The notes beneath the pieces are model-generated. The model was given only the letters and a program-made list of their open reading frames with translations. It searched no databases and was not told the origin of the DNA. Made by a program: the position numbers and the translations under genes. DNA of 44,933 bases, taken from contig NZ_WHJH01000058.1 in assembly GCF_011682145.1 (NCBI RefSeq), forward strand, positions 1 through 44,933, read 5' to 3'. Shown here one piece after another: positions 9,866 through 20,181 of the stretch. This DNA comes from Massilia mucilaginosa. GTDB lineage: Bacteria; Pseudomonadota; Gammaproteobacteria; Burkholderiales; Burkholderiaceae_D. Position 1 is the first letter of the stretch, and each line of letters opens with the position of its first letter.

Positions 9866-12171
9866 CAGCGGTATTCCTTGCGTTCGACGATGCCTTTCAA
9901 GACATCCTTCGATTCGAGCATGGGGAAGTCGCCGGCGCGGTAGCGCTTCGGCGTCTGGAAAACCAGTTCGCCGATGTCGCCGGCGTAGCTGGCCTGTTGC
10001 GCACGCAGCGCCAGCGGCTTGCCGTTGACCGTGGCCTTGCCGCCGCCCGTTACCAGCGTGGCAGGTTTGCCGGGAGCGAGTTCGAACGCGAGCCGCGAGC
10101 GGCTCTTGTCGTCGTTCAGGATGCTGAAGGCGACCTTGCGTTTTGTGGCGCCGTGCAGGCGCAGCCGCCACTGCTGCCGCTTGCCCACGCGCTGGAAATC
10201 GACCTCGATGCTGTCGCCCGCGCCGAATGGCAGGGCCGCATGAAACCCGCTCCATGCGGCGGGAATGGCCGGTGTGAAGGCCAGCGTGTTGTCGAGCAGG
10301 CGAGGGCGGAAGCCGACGTAGTCCTGGAAGCCGTTGCGCGCATATTCGGCCACGCTCCACGACTGCGCGTAAGTGCCCGATGCTTTGAGTTTGCCGTCGT
10401 CGCCGGGCAGGGCGTCGAGCAGTTCGCTCATGTTGCCCAGCGTTCCCAGGCCGAGGATTTGCCGGCCCAGGTTCTGGCTCAGCTTCCATGCCAGGTCCTG
10501 GTAGCCGAACTTGTTCAGGGCCGTGACGGTAAAGCCGGCATTCCAGCCCCAGACGGTGCCCTGGTGGTAGGCGGCGTCCTTGTGGTGGAAGTCGGGGTTT
10601 TCATGGCGCGGATGGAAGTAGGGATCGTTCTGGCTTAGCGAGGCGATACCGTAGGGGTAGAGCAGTTCGGACACCGCGTTGCGCGTTACCCGCGCCTGCA
10701 CCTTGGGCGGAACAAAATCGGCGAACGGAATCGACACCAGCATCAGCTGGTTGGGGCGGACCTTGGTGTCGCGGCTGGCGTCGTCGCGCAAGCGGTCGGC
10801 CATGACCTTGCCGTCCCAGTACAGCCTGAGGAAGCTGCGCTGCGCCTTGCCGGCCAGCGCGTTCCACTGGCGCGCTTTGGCATGGTCGCCGGCCTGCGTT
10901 GCCAGGTAGGCGCCGGTCTTGAGAGCGGTGTGCCACAGGGCCTGGATTTCGACGGCGCGCGGGCCGCGTGCGGACCACGGGTCCTGGTTGTCGATGCGCG
11001 CGTCCATCCAGGTGTCGGCCGAATCGTGCGCCAGCAGGCCGTCCTTGTCGGCGTAGTTGGCGATGGCGCCGTCGAAGTAGGGCAGGGCGAGCTGGTACAT
11101 CTGGCGCGCAAAGGCTTTGTCGCCGGTGTACTGGATATATTCGAAGGCTTCGCGCAGCATCCATGGCGTGCCGTCGACGGTGTTGTAGATGGTCTTGTCG
11201 CTGGCGGAAACGCGGTTGGGAATGCGCCCGTATTCCTTGTCGCGCGGTTCGCGCAGGTTCTGGTAGCGCGCAAAGTTCGACAGCACGGCCCTGGCCTCGT
11301 CGAACTGGCCCGATACCAGCAGGGTGCCGGGCAGCGCGATGAAGGTGTCGCGGCCCCAGTTGTCGCGGAACCATGGCAAGCCGGCCCAGATGCCGGTGCC
11401 GAATTCCTCCACCACGAACATGCGGCTGGCGGCCTTGGCCCAGTTCAGCGCCTTGTTGTAGTCGGTGTCGCTGGTGGCGAGGTAGCTTTTGGTGAGCGCG
11501 TCGTACAGCGCTTTGCGTTCGGCGCCGATGGGGTCGGCCTTTGCCAGCGCCTGCGCGCGCTCGCTGGCCTGGGCGGCGCTGTCGCCAAAGGCCACCACCA
11601 CGGTGATGCCGCGCACGGCGTGCGTGCTGCGCAGCTTGAGCGCGTCGTCCACCACGAAGGGACGGTCGGCGGCGATGGCGGTGAACTGGCCGCTGCCGCC
11701 GGCGGGCGCGATCAGCACCACGTCGCCGTCGCGCGCGATGGCGCCGGGGGCCTTGAACAGGGTTTGCACAGTCAGTATGGCATCGTCCGGATTGCTCAGG
11801 CGGATCGCGAGCGCGTGCTGTTTCGACAGCAGCGCCATTTCCTCAAGGGCGCCGCCGGCGTGGCGCACGTGGTGGCCGTAGGGCAGGACCTGCTCGCTTG
11901 ACCGGGTGCGGTCGTTGGCCACGCCGTTCACGAAGGTGGCGTAGCCGTCGAATACGGACGCATTCTTGATGGTGTAGCCGGCGCCCCTGTCATGGCTTTG
12001 CGTGTAGCCCTCGAAGTAGCCGGCCAGGTTGTCGCCGACCACGAACTGCGATTGCTGGCCCGGCGGCACGCTGATCGCCATGGCGTCGAAAAACGCGTCC
12101 ACGCCGGGTTTGGCGGCGACGGCGGCGAGCGGCATGGCAATGGCAGCCGCCAGGGTAATGAGGTACTTCAT
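9865..12171 (-). CDS. Exported amylo-alpha-1,6-glucosidase (GH133, glycogen debranching type)
   Basis: 768 aa with a signal peptide (MKYLITLAAAIAMPLAAVAA). Residues ~20-230 form a beta-rich N-terminal domain. Residues ~240-640 are the GDE_C (alpha/alpha)6 domain, recognised by GLPWFRDNWGRDTFIALPG, the acidic DSADTWMDA segment and HQGTVWGWNAG. A beta-sandwich tail follows. GH133 enzymes hydrolyse alpha-1,6 branches of glycogen- or starch-derived limit dextrins. These enzymes are often cytoplasmic, so the exported form points to debranching during uptake. Both ends overlap neighbours by four bases (ATGA), so it should be translated in a coupled way with the GH13 gene before it and the six-hairpin gene after it. 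Confidence 0.85.
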   Translation of the reverse strand: MKYLITLAAAIAMPLAAVAAKPGVDAFFDAMAISVPPGQQSQFVVGDNLAGYFEGYTQSHDRGAGYTIKNASVFDGYATFVNGVANDRTRSSEQVLPYGHHVRHAGGALEEMALLSKQHALAIRLSNPDDAILTVQTLFKAPGAIARDGDVVLIAPAGGSGQFTAIAADRPFVVDDALKLRSTHAVRGITVVVAFGDSAAQASERAQALAKADPIGAERKALYDALTKSYLATSDTDYNKALNWAKAASRMFVVEEFGTGIWAGLPWFRDNWGRDTFIALPGTLLVSGQFDEARAVLSNFARYQNLREPRDKEYGRIPNRVSASDKTIYNTVDGTPWMLREAFEYIQYTGDKAFARQMYQLALPYFDGAIANYADKDGLLAHDSADTWMDARIDNQDPWSARGPRAVEIQALWHTALKTGAYLATQAGDHAKARQWNALAGKAQRSFLRLYWDGKVMADRLRDDASRDTKVRPNQLMLVSIPFADFVPPKVQARVTRNAVSELLYPYGIASLSQNDPYFHPRHENPDFHHKDAAYHQGTVWGWNAGFTVTALNKFGYQDLAWKLSQNLGRQILGLGTLGNMSELLDALPGDDGKLKASGTYAQSWSVAEYARNGFQDYVGFRPRLLDNTLAFTPAIPAAWSGFHAALPFGAGDSIEVDFQRVGKRQQWRLRLHGATKRKVAFSILNDDKSRSRLAFELAPGKPATLVTGGGKATVNGKPLALRAQQASYAGDIGELVFQTPKRYRAGDFPMLESKDVLKGIVERKEYR

Positions 12172-14048
12172 TCAATCTCCAGGATCAGTGCCGAGCGGGC
12201 CGGCAAGTTCAAGGTCGTTGCGAGTGCGTGGGTGGCGCCGGTGATGGCGTCCACGCCGCTTCTGGCTCCCTTGAGCATTTCGTGAAAGCGATCGAGCGGC
12301 AGCACGGCGTCCTTGTCGCCCTTGTTCAGCGCCACCATGACCTTGTGTTTGCCGTCGTAGCGAAAATACACGTAGGTGCCGTTTTCGGCGCCGTAGTGCA
12401 TGGTCTTCCCGTGGTGGATGACGCTGTGCGACTTGCGCCAGTTGACCAGCTTTTTGACGAACGCCTGGGCCTCGCGCTGCTGCGCTGTCAAACCCTGGCC
12501 GGTGAAGGCGCTGGCCGTGTCGGCACGCCAGCCGCCGGGAAAGTCGCGCCGGTAGCTGGCATCGTCGCGCGTTCCGGTTTCGCTGGTCATGAGGACCTCG
12601 GTGCCGTAGTAGAACTGCGGTATGCGCGGCAAGGTCATGAGCATGGCGAGGCTGATCTTGTACAGATTGATGTCTTCGCCGACCACGCTGAAGGTGCGCG
12701 CGATGTCGTGGTTCCCTTCGAACAGCACCAGCTTGCCCGCGTCCGGATACAGATAGTCTTGCGAGAGCATTTCGTAGACGTCGGTGAAGCCCGCCGCGGC
12801 GTCGGTCGCGGCAAGCGTGGAACGAATCGTCTCGGACATCGGAAAGTCCATCAGGCTGGGAAGATGGCTGACGTAGCCGTCGAAGTTGACTTTGCCGCGC
12901 TGCCAGTGCGACACCACCGCCGGCGACTTGTGCCACTCCTCGCCCACCAGGTTCAGCTTCGGGTATTCGGCCATCAGGCGCCGCGTGTAGTCGGTGAGGA
13001 AGGCGCTGTCGGAGTAGCCGTAGGTGTCGATGCGCAGGCCGGACAAGCCGGCGTACTCGATCCACCAGATATTGTTTTGAATGAGGTAGTTGGCCACCAG
13101 CGGGTTGACCTGGTTCAGGTCCGGCATGCTGCTGGCGAACCAGCCCCTGGTGAAGTTGTCGCGGTCCTGCTGCGATCCGTACGGGTCCTGCACCGATACG
13201 CGGTGGTGCTGCGTGGGCGTGAACTTGCCGCCATTGGTGGTCCAGTCGGGGCCGGGCAGGTCCTTCATCCACCAGTGATGGCTGCCGATATGCGACAGCA
13301 CCACGTCCTGGATGATGCCGATGCCTTTTGCGCGCGCCGCTGCCGACAGGGCGCGGTAGTCCTCGTTGCTGCCGTAGCGGCGGTCGACGCGGTAATGGTC
13401 GGTGGCCGCGTAGCCGTGGTACGAATAGGCCGGCATGTCGTTTTCGACCAGCGGCGTGGGCCAGATCTGGGTGAAGCCCATGGCGGCGATGTAATCGAGA
13501 TGGCCGGCCAGGCCGCGCAGGTCGCCGCCGTGGCGCCCCTTGCCGTCGGCGCGGTCGGCCTTGTCGGCCATGCCGGCGATGTTGTCGTTGGCCGGGTCGC
13601 CGTTGGCAAAGCGGTCGGGCATGATCTGGTAGATCGCGTCGTGACTGGCGAACCCCGGGCGCTGCGCCGATCCGGCTTCGCGCGCCTGCAATTGGTAGGC
13701 GTGCCGGATCGTGCGCGCGCCGTGTTTGAAGACGATGTCGAATGTGCCGGCCTTGGCGTCGGGCGCGATCAGCAGGTCGATGAAGAGGTAATTGCGGTTC
13801 GGGACATGGGTGACCGCTTCGATGCGCACGCCGGCATGGTCGATGGCGGGCGTGCTGTCGGCGATCCGCTCGCCGTGGACCATCAGCTGGAGCTTGTTGT
13901 GCCGCATGCCGACCCACCATGAGGGCGGTTCCAGATGGGTGATGCGGCCCGGCGGGGCGGGGGCTGCGCCGGCAAGCGCGGCGGCGCTTCCCAGGGCAAC
14001 GGCGGCGATCAGTCCGAGGACGGGTGTGCGGCGGCCTGTTGGGGTCAT
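12168..14048 (-). CDS. Exported GH13 cyclomaltodextrinase/neopullulanase-like amylase
   Basis: 626 aa. I place the start at the ATG 14048, preceded by GGAG with a five-base gap; an in-frame TTG six codons earlier is less likely. A signal peptide ends near AGA-AP. Residues ~30-125 are the cyclomaltodextrinase N-terminal beta domain (PPSWWVGM). A GH13 barrel follows with HGGDLRG, nucleophile region GLRIDTYGYSD, acid/base region LVGEEWH and FEGNHDIAR. A short C-terminal beta domain ends the chain. Such enzymes hydrolyse cyclodextrins, maltodextrins or pullulan. It is first of the four-gene minus-strand operon, and operator-like sites lie just upstream at 14088-14102 and 14126-14131. Confidence 0.86.
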   Translation of the reverse strand: MTPTGRRTPVLGLIAAVALGSAAALAGAAPAPPGRITHLEPPSWWVGMRHNKLQLMVHGERIADSTPAIDHAGVRIEAVTHVPNRNYLFIDLLIAPDAKAGTFDIVFKHGARTIRHAYQLQAREAGSAQRPGFASHDAIYQIMPDRFANGDPANDNIAGMADKADRADGKGRHGGDLRGLAGHLDYIAAMGFTQIWPTPLVENDMPAYSYHGYAATDHYRVDRRYGSNEDYRALSAAARAKGIGIIQDVVLSHIGSHHWWMKDLPGPDWTTNGGKFTPTQHHRVSVQDPYGSQQDRDNFTRGWFASSMPDLNQVNPLVANYLIQNNIWWIEYAGLSGLRIDTYGYSDSAFLTDYTRRLMAEYPKLNLVGEEWHKSPAVVSHWQRGKVNFDGYVSHLPSLMDFPMSETIRSTLAATDAAAGFTDVYEMLSQDYLYPDAGKLVLFEGNHDIARTFSVVGEDINLYKISLAMLMTLPRIPQFYYGTEVLMTSETGTRDDASYRRDFPGGWRADTASAFTGQGLTAQQREAQAFVKKLVNWRKSHSVIHHGKTMHYGAENGTYVYFRYDGKHKVMVALNKGDKDAVLPLDRFHEMLKGARSGVDAITGATHALATTLNLPARSALILEIE

Positions 14049-14087
14049 GCGGTCTCCGATGGTCAAGGATGGCTGCGGTCGCAGTCT

Positions 14088-14102
14088 CGTAGTATGGCTA
14101 CA
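14088..14102. promoter_or_regulatory. HexR/RpiR-like operator candidate
   Basis: CGTAGTATGGCTACA has GTAG and CTAC arms separated by five bases, the same geometry as the perfect copy at 14414-14428. It lies between the predicted promoter and the start of the GH13 gene, where binding would block transcription. Confidence 0.5.
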
Positions 14103-14120
14103 TGGTCTTGTTATCGATAA

Positions 14121-14149
14121 AGGATACTACAGATGAGGATACCGATCAA
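14121..14149 (-). promoter_or_regulatory. Predicted sigma-70 promoter of the glycosidase operon
   Basis: On the minus strand, TTGATC (14149-14144) and TATCCT (14126-14121) are separated by 17 bp, about 75 bp before the ATG at 14048. A TGTAGT half-site (14131-14126) overlaps the -10 box. The boxes are imperfect, so confidence is moderate. Confidence 0.4.
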
Positions 14150-14187
14150 AGCGCTCGCTGCGGCACTGCCGGGTATGCATTTCGACT

Positions 14188-14202
14188 GCTAGTTTTGCTA
14201 CA
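14188..14202. promoter_or_regulatory. HexR/RpiR-like operator candidate
   Basis: GCTAGTTTTGCTACA is a one-mismatch version of the GTAG-N5-CTAC dyad. It lies exactly 100 bp from the copy starting at 14088, in the middle of the 614-bp divergent region. Confidence 0.4.
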
Positions 14203-14322
14203 TTGATCGTCAATACGCACACAATGTGCCCCGCTGCGGCCGCCGCCGCCTTGCATCCGCGCTATTTTCCACACAGGGCAATGAGGAGGCGGTTCACATC
14301 TGTTGGTTTTACTACGAAACTC

Positions 14323-14337
14323 CTACAAAAATGTAGT
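14323..14337. promoter_or_regulatory. Everted TGTAG half-sites
   Basis: CTACA-AAAA-TGTAGT is an inverted repeat in the opposite orientation to the usual dyad, with ACTAC again at 14311-14315. It adds to the high density of this sequence word in the divergent region but does not have the standard spacing. Confidence 0.3.
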
Positions 14338-14413
14338 AAGGATAAATTTCTGAAATGCAAAATCGCACTGCGCTGGTGCAAAATTGGTCTGCTGCAGTGA
14401 AAATTACGGCATA

Positions 14414-14428
14414 TGTAGTCGGACTACA
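14414..14428. promoter_or_regulatory. Perfect 15-bp operator TGTAGTC-G-GACTACA
   Basis: This is the best copy in the window: seven-base arms around one central base, perfectly symmetrical. It lies about 105 bp upstream of the predicted -35 box of the TonB-dependent receptor gene. Variants of the same 15-mer recur at the other carbohydrate promoters. Gammaproteobacterial HexR (RpiR family) is known to bind TGTAAT/ATTACA-type dyads, which makes the glucokinase-RpiR fusions encoded here the prime candidate readers. Confidence 0.65.
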
Positions 14429-14446
14429 GCTAGCGATACAGTGTTC

Positions 14447-14461
14447 TGTAGCCGAAATACA
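14447..14461. promoter_or_regulatory. HexR/RpiR-like operator candidate
   Basis: TGTAGCCGAAATACA carries a perfect left arm and a one-mismatch right arm at the standard spacing. It starts 33 bp (about three helical turns) after the start of the perfect copy at 14414. Confidence 0.5.
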
Positions 14462-14531
14462 ACGAGCTAGCCCCTCATACTGGGCATTGAATGTAAAAAC
14501 CGCACTTTTCCGTAGTCGTACGCAACTCCCG

Positions 14532-14559
14532 TTGACAGTGCATCTAGTTTTAGTACAGA
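14532..14559 (+). promoter_or_regulatory. Predicted sigma-70 promoter of the TonB receptor gene
   Basis: TTGACA (14532-14537) and TACAGA (14554-14559) are separated by 16 bp. A degenerate dyad, CTAGTTTTAGTACA (14544-14557), fills the spacer and enters the -10 box, as expected for a repressor site. The leader then runs about 100 bases to the ATG at 14663, with GAGGGG as the ribosome-binding site. Confidence 0.5.
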
Positions 14560-14662
14560 ATCGGGCTCAGACGTCCTTAGAACGTTGCCTTTGGAACCCG
14601 TGCAGTCGCCGCCATACTGAAGATACGGGAATTGTGTAGTAATGATGAGATGAGGGGACAGA

Positions 14663-17398
14663 ATGAAATTTTTCGCCAATACCCGTACCAGGAGTGCCGC
14701 ATTTCCACTGAGCCCGGTCGCCGCCGGCTGCGCCTTGTTCGTTTCGGCCATGTCGGGCAATGTGTACGCGCAAGCGAGCGCGGCCCCGCAAGCGAGCGAG
14801 CAAGCGATTGCCACCGTCAGGGTGTCGGGCATTCGCCGCGGTATCGAGGACGCGATTTCGGTGAAAAAGGATTCTTCTTCCATCGTCGAGGCGATCTCCG
14901 CGGAAGATATCGGCAAGTTGCCTGACGTGAGTATCGCCGAGTCGATCGCCCGTCTGCCAGGGCTGGCGGCGCAGCGCGTCGGCGGCCGTGCCCAGGTGAT
15001 CAGCGTGCGCGGCCTGTCGCCGGATTTCTCCACCACCTTGCTCAACGGCCGCGAACAGGTCAGCACGGGCGATAACCGCAGCGTCGAGTTCGACCAGTAT
15101 CCGTCCGAGTTGCTCAGCGGCGTTACCATTTACAAGACCCCGGACGCCGGCCTGGTCGGCCAGGGCCTGTCGGGCACGATCGACATGCAGACCGTGCGTC
15201 CGCTGTCGTTCGGCAAGCGCACAATCGCCATGAACGTGCGCGGCGAGAAAAACTCGCTCGGCGGCATCGCCAATGCGAAAGACACGGGCAAGCGCTTCAG
15301 CGTCAGCTATATCGACCAGTTCGCCGACCGCACGATCGGTATCGCAATCGGCTACGCGCACCTGGACTCGCCGGTGCTGTCGAACGAAACCGGCTTGTAC
15401 GAGCCGTGGAAAACCGTCGCGCGTCCTGGCGTGCCGGGCGGCACCTATTTGATGGATGGCTTGAAGTCGGTGGCGCGCAGCGGCACCAACAAGCGCGACG
15501 GCGTCATGGGCGTGCTGCAATATCGCCCGAACAAGAGCTGGACCAGCATGATCGATGTGTACGCATCGAAATTCAAGCGTGAAGAAACCGCCAACCAGTT
15601 CGAAGTGGCCCTGAACGACTACAACGGCGGCTACCAGCCGGGCTTGCTGTATTCGCCGGCCACCACGGCCAACGGCGTGCTGACGGGCGGTTCGGCCAGC
15701 GGCGTGTATCCATTGGTGCGCGGCATGTACAACGACCGCAAGGATGAGATCAAGGCGATTGGCTGGAGCAATACCTTGCGCTTCGATGGCGGCTGGTCGG
15801 TGTTTGCCGACGCCAGTTTCTCGAAGGCCACGCGCGATGAAGTCAGTCTGGAAAACAACCTGCAACTGAGCAACGCTGCCGCCGATCCTTTCCTCGACAC
15901 TGTCGACCTGAAGTTCGCTACCGGCACCTTTTCGCACATCGCCGGCCGCCTGAACTACACCGATGCGAAGAATTTGTATCTGCGCAACACGATCTACGGT
16001 TCGGGCTACGGTAAGACGCCGCAGATCGAAGACGAACTCAAGGGTTTCAAGCTGGTCGTCTCGATGCCGATGCCGACTGTGCTCGAAAGCTATTTCTCGG
16101 GCGTGGACGTGGGGGTGAATTACGCCGACCGCAGCAAGAACAAGGTGCAGCCGGAAGGCGCGATCACCCTGCGCGGCGCGCCGGGGCCGATTCCGAGCGA
16201 GTTTCTGTACGGCCAGGTCGACCTCGGCTTTGCCGGCACCGGCATGATTCCTTCATGGAATGTGCCAGGCGTGGTCGGCCAGCACATGAACTTCAAGCCG
16301 AGCTCGACCGAGTCCTTCCTGATTTCGAAGGCCTGGGAAGTGAACGAGAAGATCACGACCAGCTTCATCAAGGCCAATATCGACAGCGAAATCGGTTCGG
16401 TCACGGTCAAAGGCAATGTGGGCGTGCAGGTGCAGCGCACCGAGCAGTCGTCGCAAGCCAACTATTTTGATGGCACTGCGCCGGTCGGCAGCCAGGTCAA
16501 ACCCGTCCATGACGGCATGACGTATACCGATTACCTGCCGAGCCTGAATCTGTCGTTTGGCTTGAGCAAGCAGCAAACCATCCGTTTTGCCGCCGCCAAG
16601 CAACTGGCCCGTCCGCGCATCGACCAGCTGCGCTCGGCGCTCGACTTCAACGTGGGCACCACCGACTTCAAGCCAAGCGCCAACGGCGGCAACGCGCGCC
16701 TCGATCCATGGCGCGCCAAGGCACTTGACTTGTCTTACGAGAAATATTTCGGTAACAAGGCGTATTTTGCGGTCGCGGCTTTCCACAAAAAGCTCGATAC
16801 CTACATCTTCACGCAGACCCTGGACTACGATTTCTCCAAATACATTCCTGGAACCAATGCGATTACTGCGATTGGTAACTACAAGGCGCCTTACAACGGC
16901 AATGGCGGCAAGCTGAAGGGCCTGGAACTGTCGGCATCGCTGCCACTGTCCCTGATCACGCCGGTCCTCGATGGGTTCGGCGTATCGGCCAGCGCCACGC
17001 ACAGCAAGAGCACGATTGCGATCGAAGATCCGGACAGCAGCATCGGCAAGAATATTCCGCTGCCGGGCTTGTCGAAGCGCGTGACCAACCTGACCTTGTA
17101 CTATGAAAAGAATGGTTTCGAGACCCGTGTCAGCCAGCGCAAGCGCTCTGATTTCGTTGGTGAAATCGGCAACTTTGCCAATGACCGCACCTTGCGCTAT
17201 GTGGTCGGTGAAGATGTGGTCGACTTCCAGATTGGTTACAACTTCACCGAAGGCAGCTTGAAGGGCCTGGGCGTGGTGTTGCAGGTCAATAACGTTGGCG
17301 ACACCGCGTACGAAACCTACGGCGGCGACCGCAACAAGCCGCTGGAATACCAGAAGTATGGCCGCACCTTCCTGATGGGCGCCAACTACAAGTTCTGA
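14663..17398 (+). CDS. TonB-dependent outer-membrane receptor (Caulobacter type), probable maltodextrin importer
   Basis: 911 aa. A signal peptide ends near VYAQA, followed by a TonB-box-like ATVRVSG segment. A plug domain spans ~60-190 (SIVEAISAEDIGKLPDVSIAE, QVISVRGLSPDFSTTLLNGRE). A long beta-barrel ends in the aromatic terminus MGANYKF, typical of outer-membrane insertion. The length fits the TIGR01782-type receptors that replace SusC in many Proteobacteria; no carboxypeptidase-like SusC N-terminal domain is present. GAGGGG lies eight bases before the ATG. It is divergent from the exported glycosidase operon and shares its operator-rich intergenic region, which supports uptake of starch-derived oligosaccharides. 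The substrate is inferred from context. Confidence 0.88.
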   Translation: MKFFANTRTRSAAFPLSPVAAGCALFVSAMSGNVYAQASAAPQASEQAIATVRVSGIRRGIEDAISVKKDSSSIVEAISAEDIGKLPDVSIAESIARLPGLAAQRVGGRAQVISVRGLSPDFSTTLLNGREQVSTGDNRSVEFDQYPSELLSGVTIYKTPDAGLVGQGLSGTIDMQTVRPLSFGKRTIAMNVRGEKNSLGGIANAKDTGKRFSVSYIDQFADRTIGIAIGYAHLDSPVLSNETGLYEPWKTVARPGVPGGTYLMDGLKSVARSGTNKRDGVMGVLQYRPNKSWTSMIDVYASKFKREETANQFEVALNDYNGGYQPGLLYSPATTANGVLTGGSASGVYPLVRGMYNDRKDEIKAIGWSNTLRFDGGWSVFADASFSKATRDEVSLENNLQLSNAAADPFLDTVDLKFATGTFSHIAGRLNYTDAKNLYLRNTIYGSGYGKTPQIEDELKGFKLVVSMPMPTVLESYFSGVDVGVNYADRSKNKVQPEGAITLRGAPGPIPSEFLYGQVDLGFAGTGMIPSWNVPGVVGQHMNFKPSSTESFLISKAWEVNEKITTSFIKANIDSEIGSVTVKGNVGVQVQRTEQSSQANYFDGTAPVGSQVKPVHDGMTYTDYLPSLNLSFGLSKQQTIRFAAAKQLARPRIDQLRSALDFNVGTTDFKPSANGGNARLDPWRAKALDLSYEKYFGNKAYFAVAAFHKKLDTYIFTQTLDYDFSKYIPGTNAITAIGNYKAPYNGNGGKLKGLELSASLPLSLITPVLDGFGVSASATHSKSTIAIEDPDSSIGKNIPLPGLSKRVTNLTLYYEKNGFETRVSQRKRSDFVGEIGNFANDRTLRYVVGEDVVDFQIGYNFTEGSLKGLGVVLQVNNVGDTAYETYGGDRNKPLEYQKYGRTFLMGANYKF

Positions 17399-17432
17399 TG
17401 CCCAGGCTGCCGGGGCGATCCCGGCGCTGAAA

Positions 17433-17474
17433 ACAACCCCGTTGCACGCGAGTGTGGCGGGGTTGTGTCGTTTT
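17433..17474 (+). terminator. Terminator after the TonB receptor gene
   Basis: ACAACCCCG (17433-17441) pairs with CGGGGTTGT (17458-17466) around a 16-base loop and is followed by GTCGTTTT. It lies 35 bases after the stop codon. The rest of 17475-17640 holds the deaD leader, with no clear sigma-70 promoter. Confidence 0.65.
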
Positions 17475-17640
17475 GGGGGATGAGCGGCGACGGGCGCCAA
17501 CAACGCCAGATTGCACGAATAGCCTCAATTACGCCCCACTTGCACGCAACTCCGTTACAAAAAATCGCATTCTGGACTACAAGAGAGTAAACTGCAGGAT
17601 GCTTTCCCGTCGGGCTAGCTAGTCAAATTGTGAGTGTCCT

Positions 17641-19485
<1,845 letters not shown>

Positions 19486-19505
19486 AGCGGCAGGCGGGTA
19501 AAACA

Positions 19506-19534
19506 ATGGGCAGCTTCGGCTGCCCATTTTGTTT
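19506..19534. terminator. Strong, probably bidirectional terminator
   Basis: ATGGGCAGC (19506-19514), a TTCG tetraloop and GCTGCCCAT (19519-19527) form a textbook hairpin. TTTTGTTT follows on the plus strand, and AAACA precedes it, giving T-rich sequence on the minus strand too. It ends deaD and can also serve the convergent gene that stops at 19623. Confidence 0.85.
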
Positions 19535-19622
19535 GGGTGTTACCTCGCAGCGAACCCGGTGACTGGCGCGCAAGCGCATTGCCAGCGACGGCTTGCCGCG
19601 CAGCCGCCATCGAATGGGGCTC

Positions 19623-20132
19623 CTATTTGCTCCATTTGATTGTGCTGAGGACTGCTTCCAGATCCCGGCGTGCCTGTTGCGCGGAACCCGTGTCCAGTTG
19701 CGCTGCATAGATGAACGCGGCAGGCGCGCATAGCAGGCGAACGGATGTGTAAACTGTTCCTTCGGAGGTCGTCGCCTGGTTCGATGCCTCATACTCGAGG
19801 TAAGCACCCTGGCGCTGGACCGGTGTCAACGCGAGCGGTGGATCGGCCGCGATTCCCGACCGTTCGATCTCTGCAAAGTCGCACTTCGACGGACAGGAAT
19901 CTCCGCTTCCCACTTTGCATGTCTCAAGGATCAGCATCGGGAGCTGCGCCAGCTTTGTCTTGATCGAAAAGAGGCGCCGTCCTTTATCCGACTCGGTATG
20001 CCACCCAGGCAGTGGCGCTATCGAAAAGCTGCCCATATCCACCCTGTCGGCCGCGTGCGCACCGGAGAGTGAAGCGAGCGTCATGGCGATCAAGGCCGCC
20101 CAGGCTTTCAGGTTTCTCGCGATGGATTTCAT
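19623..20132 (-). CDS. Hypothetical exported protein
   Basis: 169 aa. I use the ATG at 20132 because it begins a clear signal peptide (MKSIARNLKAWAALIAMTLA, cleavage near AHA-AD); the open frame upstream encodes nothing plausible. The mature part has several cysteines (ETCKVGSGDSCPSKCDF and a later LLC) that could form disulfides in the periplasm. I recognise no family. An AGGA lies 12 bases before the ATG, slightly far. It lies 49 bases after the small gene 20182-20553 and probably shares its transcript. No functional link to the sugar genes is visible. Confidence 0.6.
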   Translation of the reverse strand: MKSIARNLKAWAALIAMTLASLSGAHAADRVDMGSFSIAPLPGWHTESDKGRRLFSIKTKLAQLPMLILETCKVGSGDSCPSKCDFAEIERSGIAADPPLALTPVQRQGAYLEYEASNQATTSEGTVYTSVRLLCAPAAFIYAAQLDTGSAQQARRDLEAVLSTIKWSK

Positions 20133-20181
20133 GCGTATGCGTTTTCCTGTGCGTGACTTCGGCCGGCCAGCCATGCCGCCA

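Noticed and set aside
9866-10489. N-terminal extension of the six-hairpin glycosidase frame
   Set aside because: The stretch lies within the coding sequence of the GH133 gene and translates to Arg/Gln/His-rich nonsense. The signal peptide beginning at 9865 marks the true start.
14663-17398. SusC-type receptor with a SusD partner
   Set aside because: No SusD-like lipoprotein is encoded nearby, and the receptor lacks the SusC N-terminal domain. It is the Proteobacterial Caulobacter type.
17567-17581. GGACTACA half-site before deaD
   Set aside because: The left arm (GCATTCT) does not match, and deaD has no link to sugar use; probably chance.
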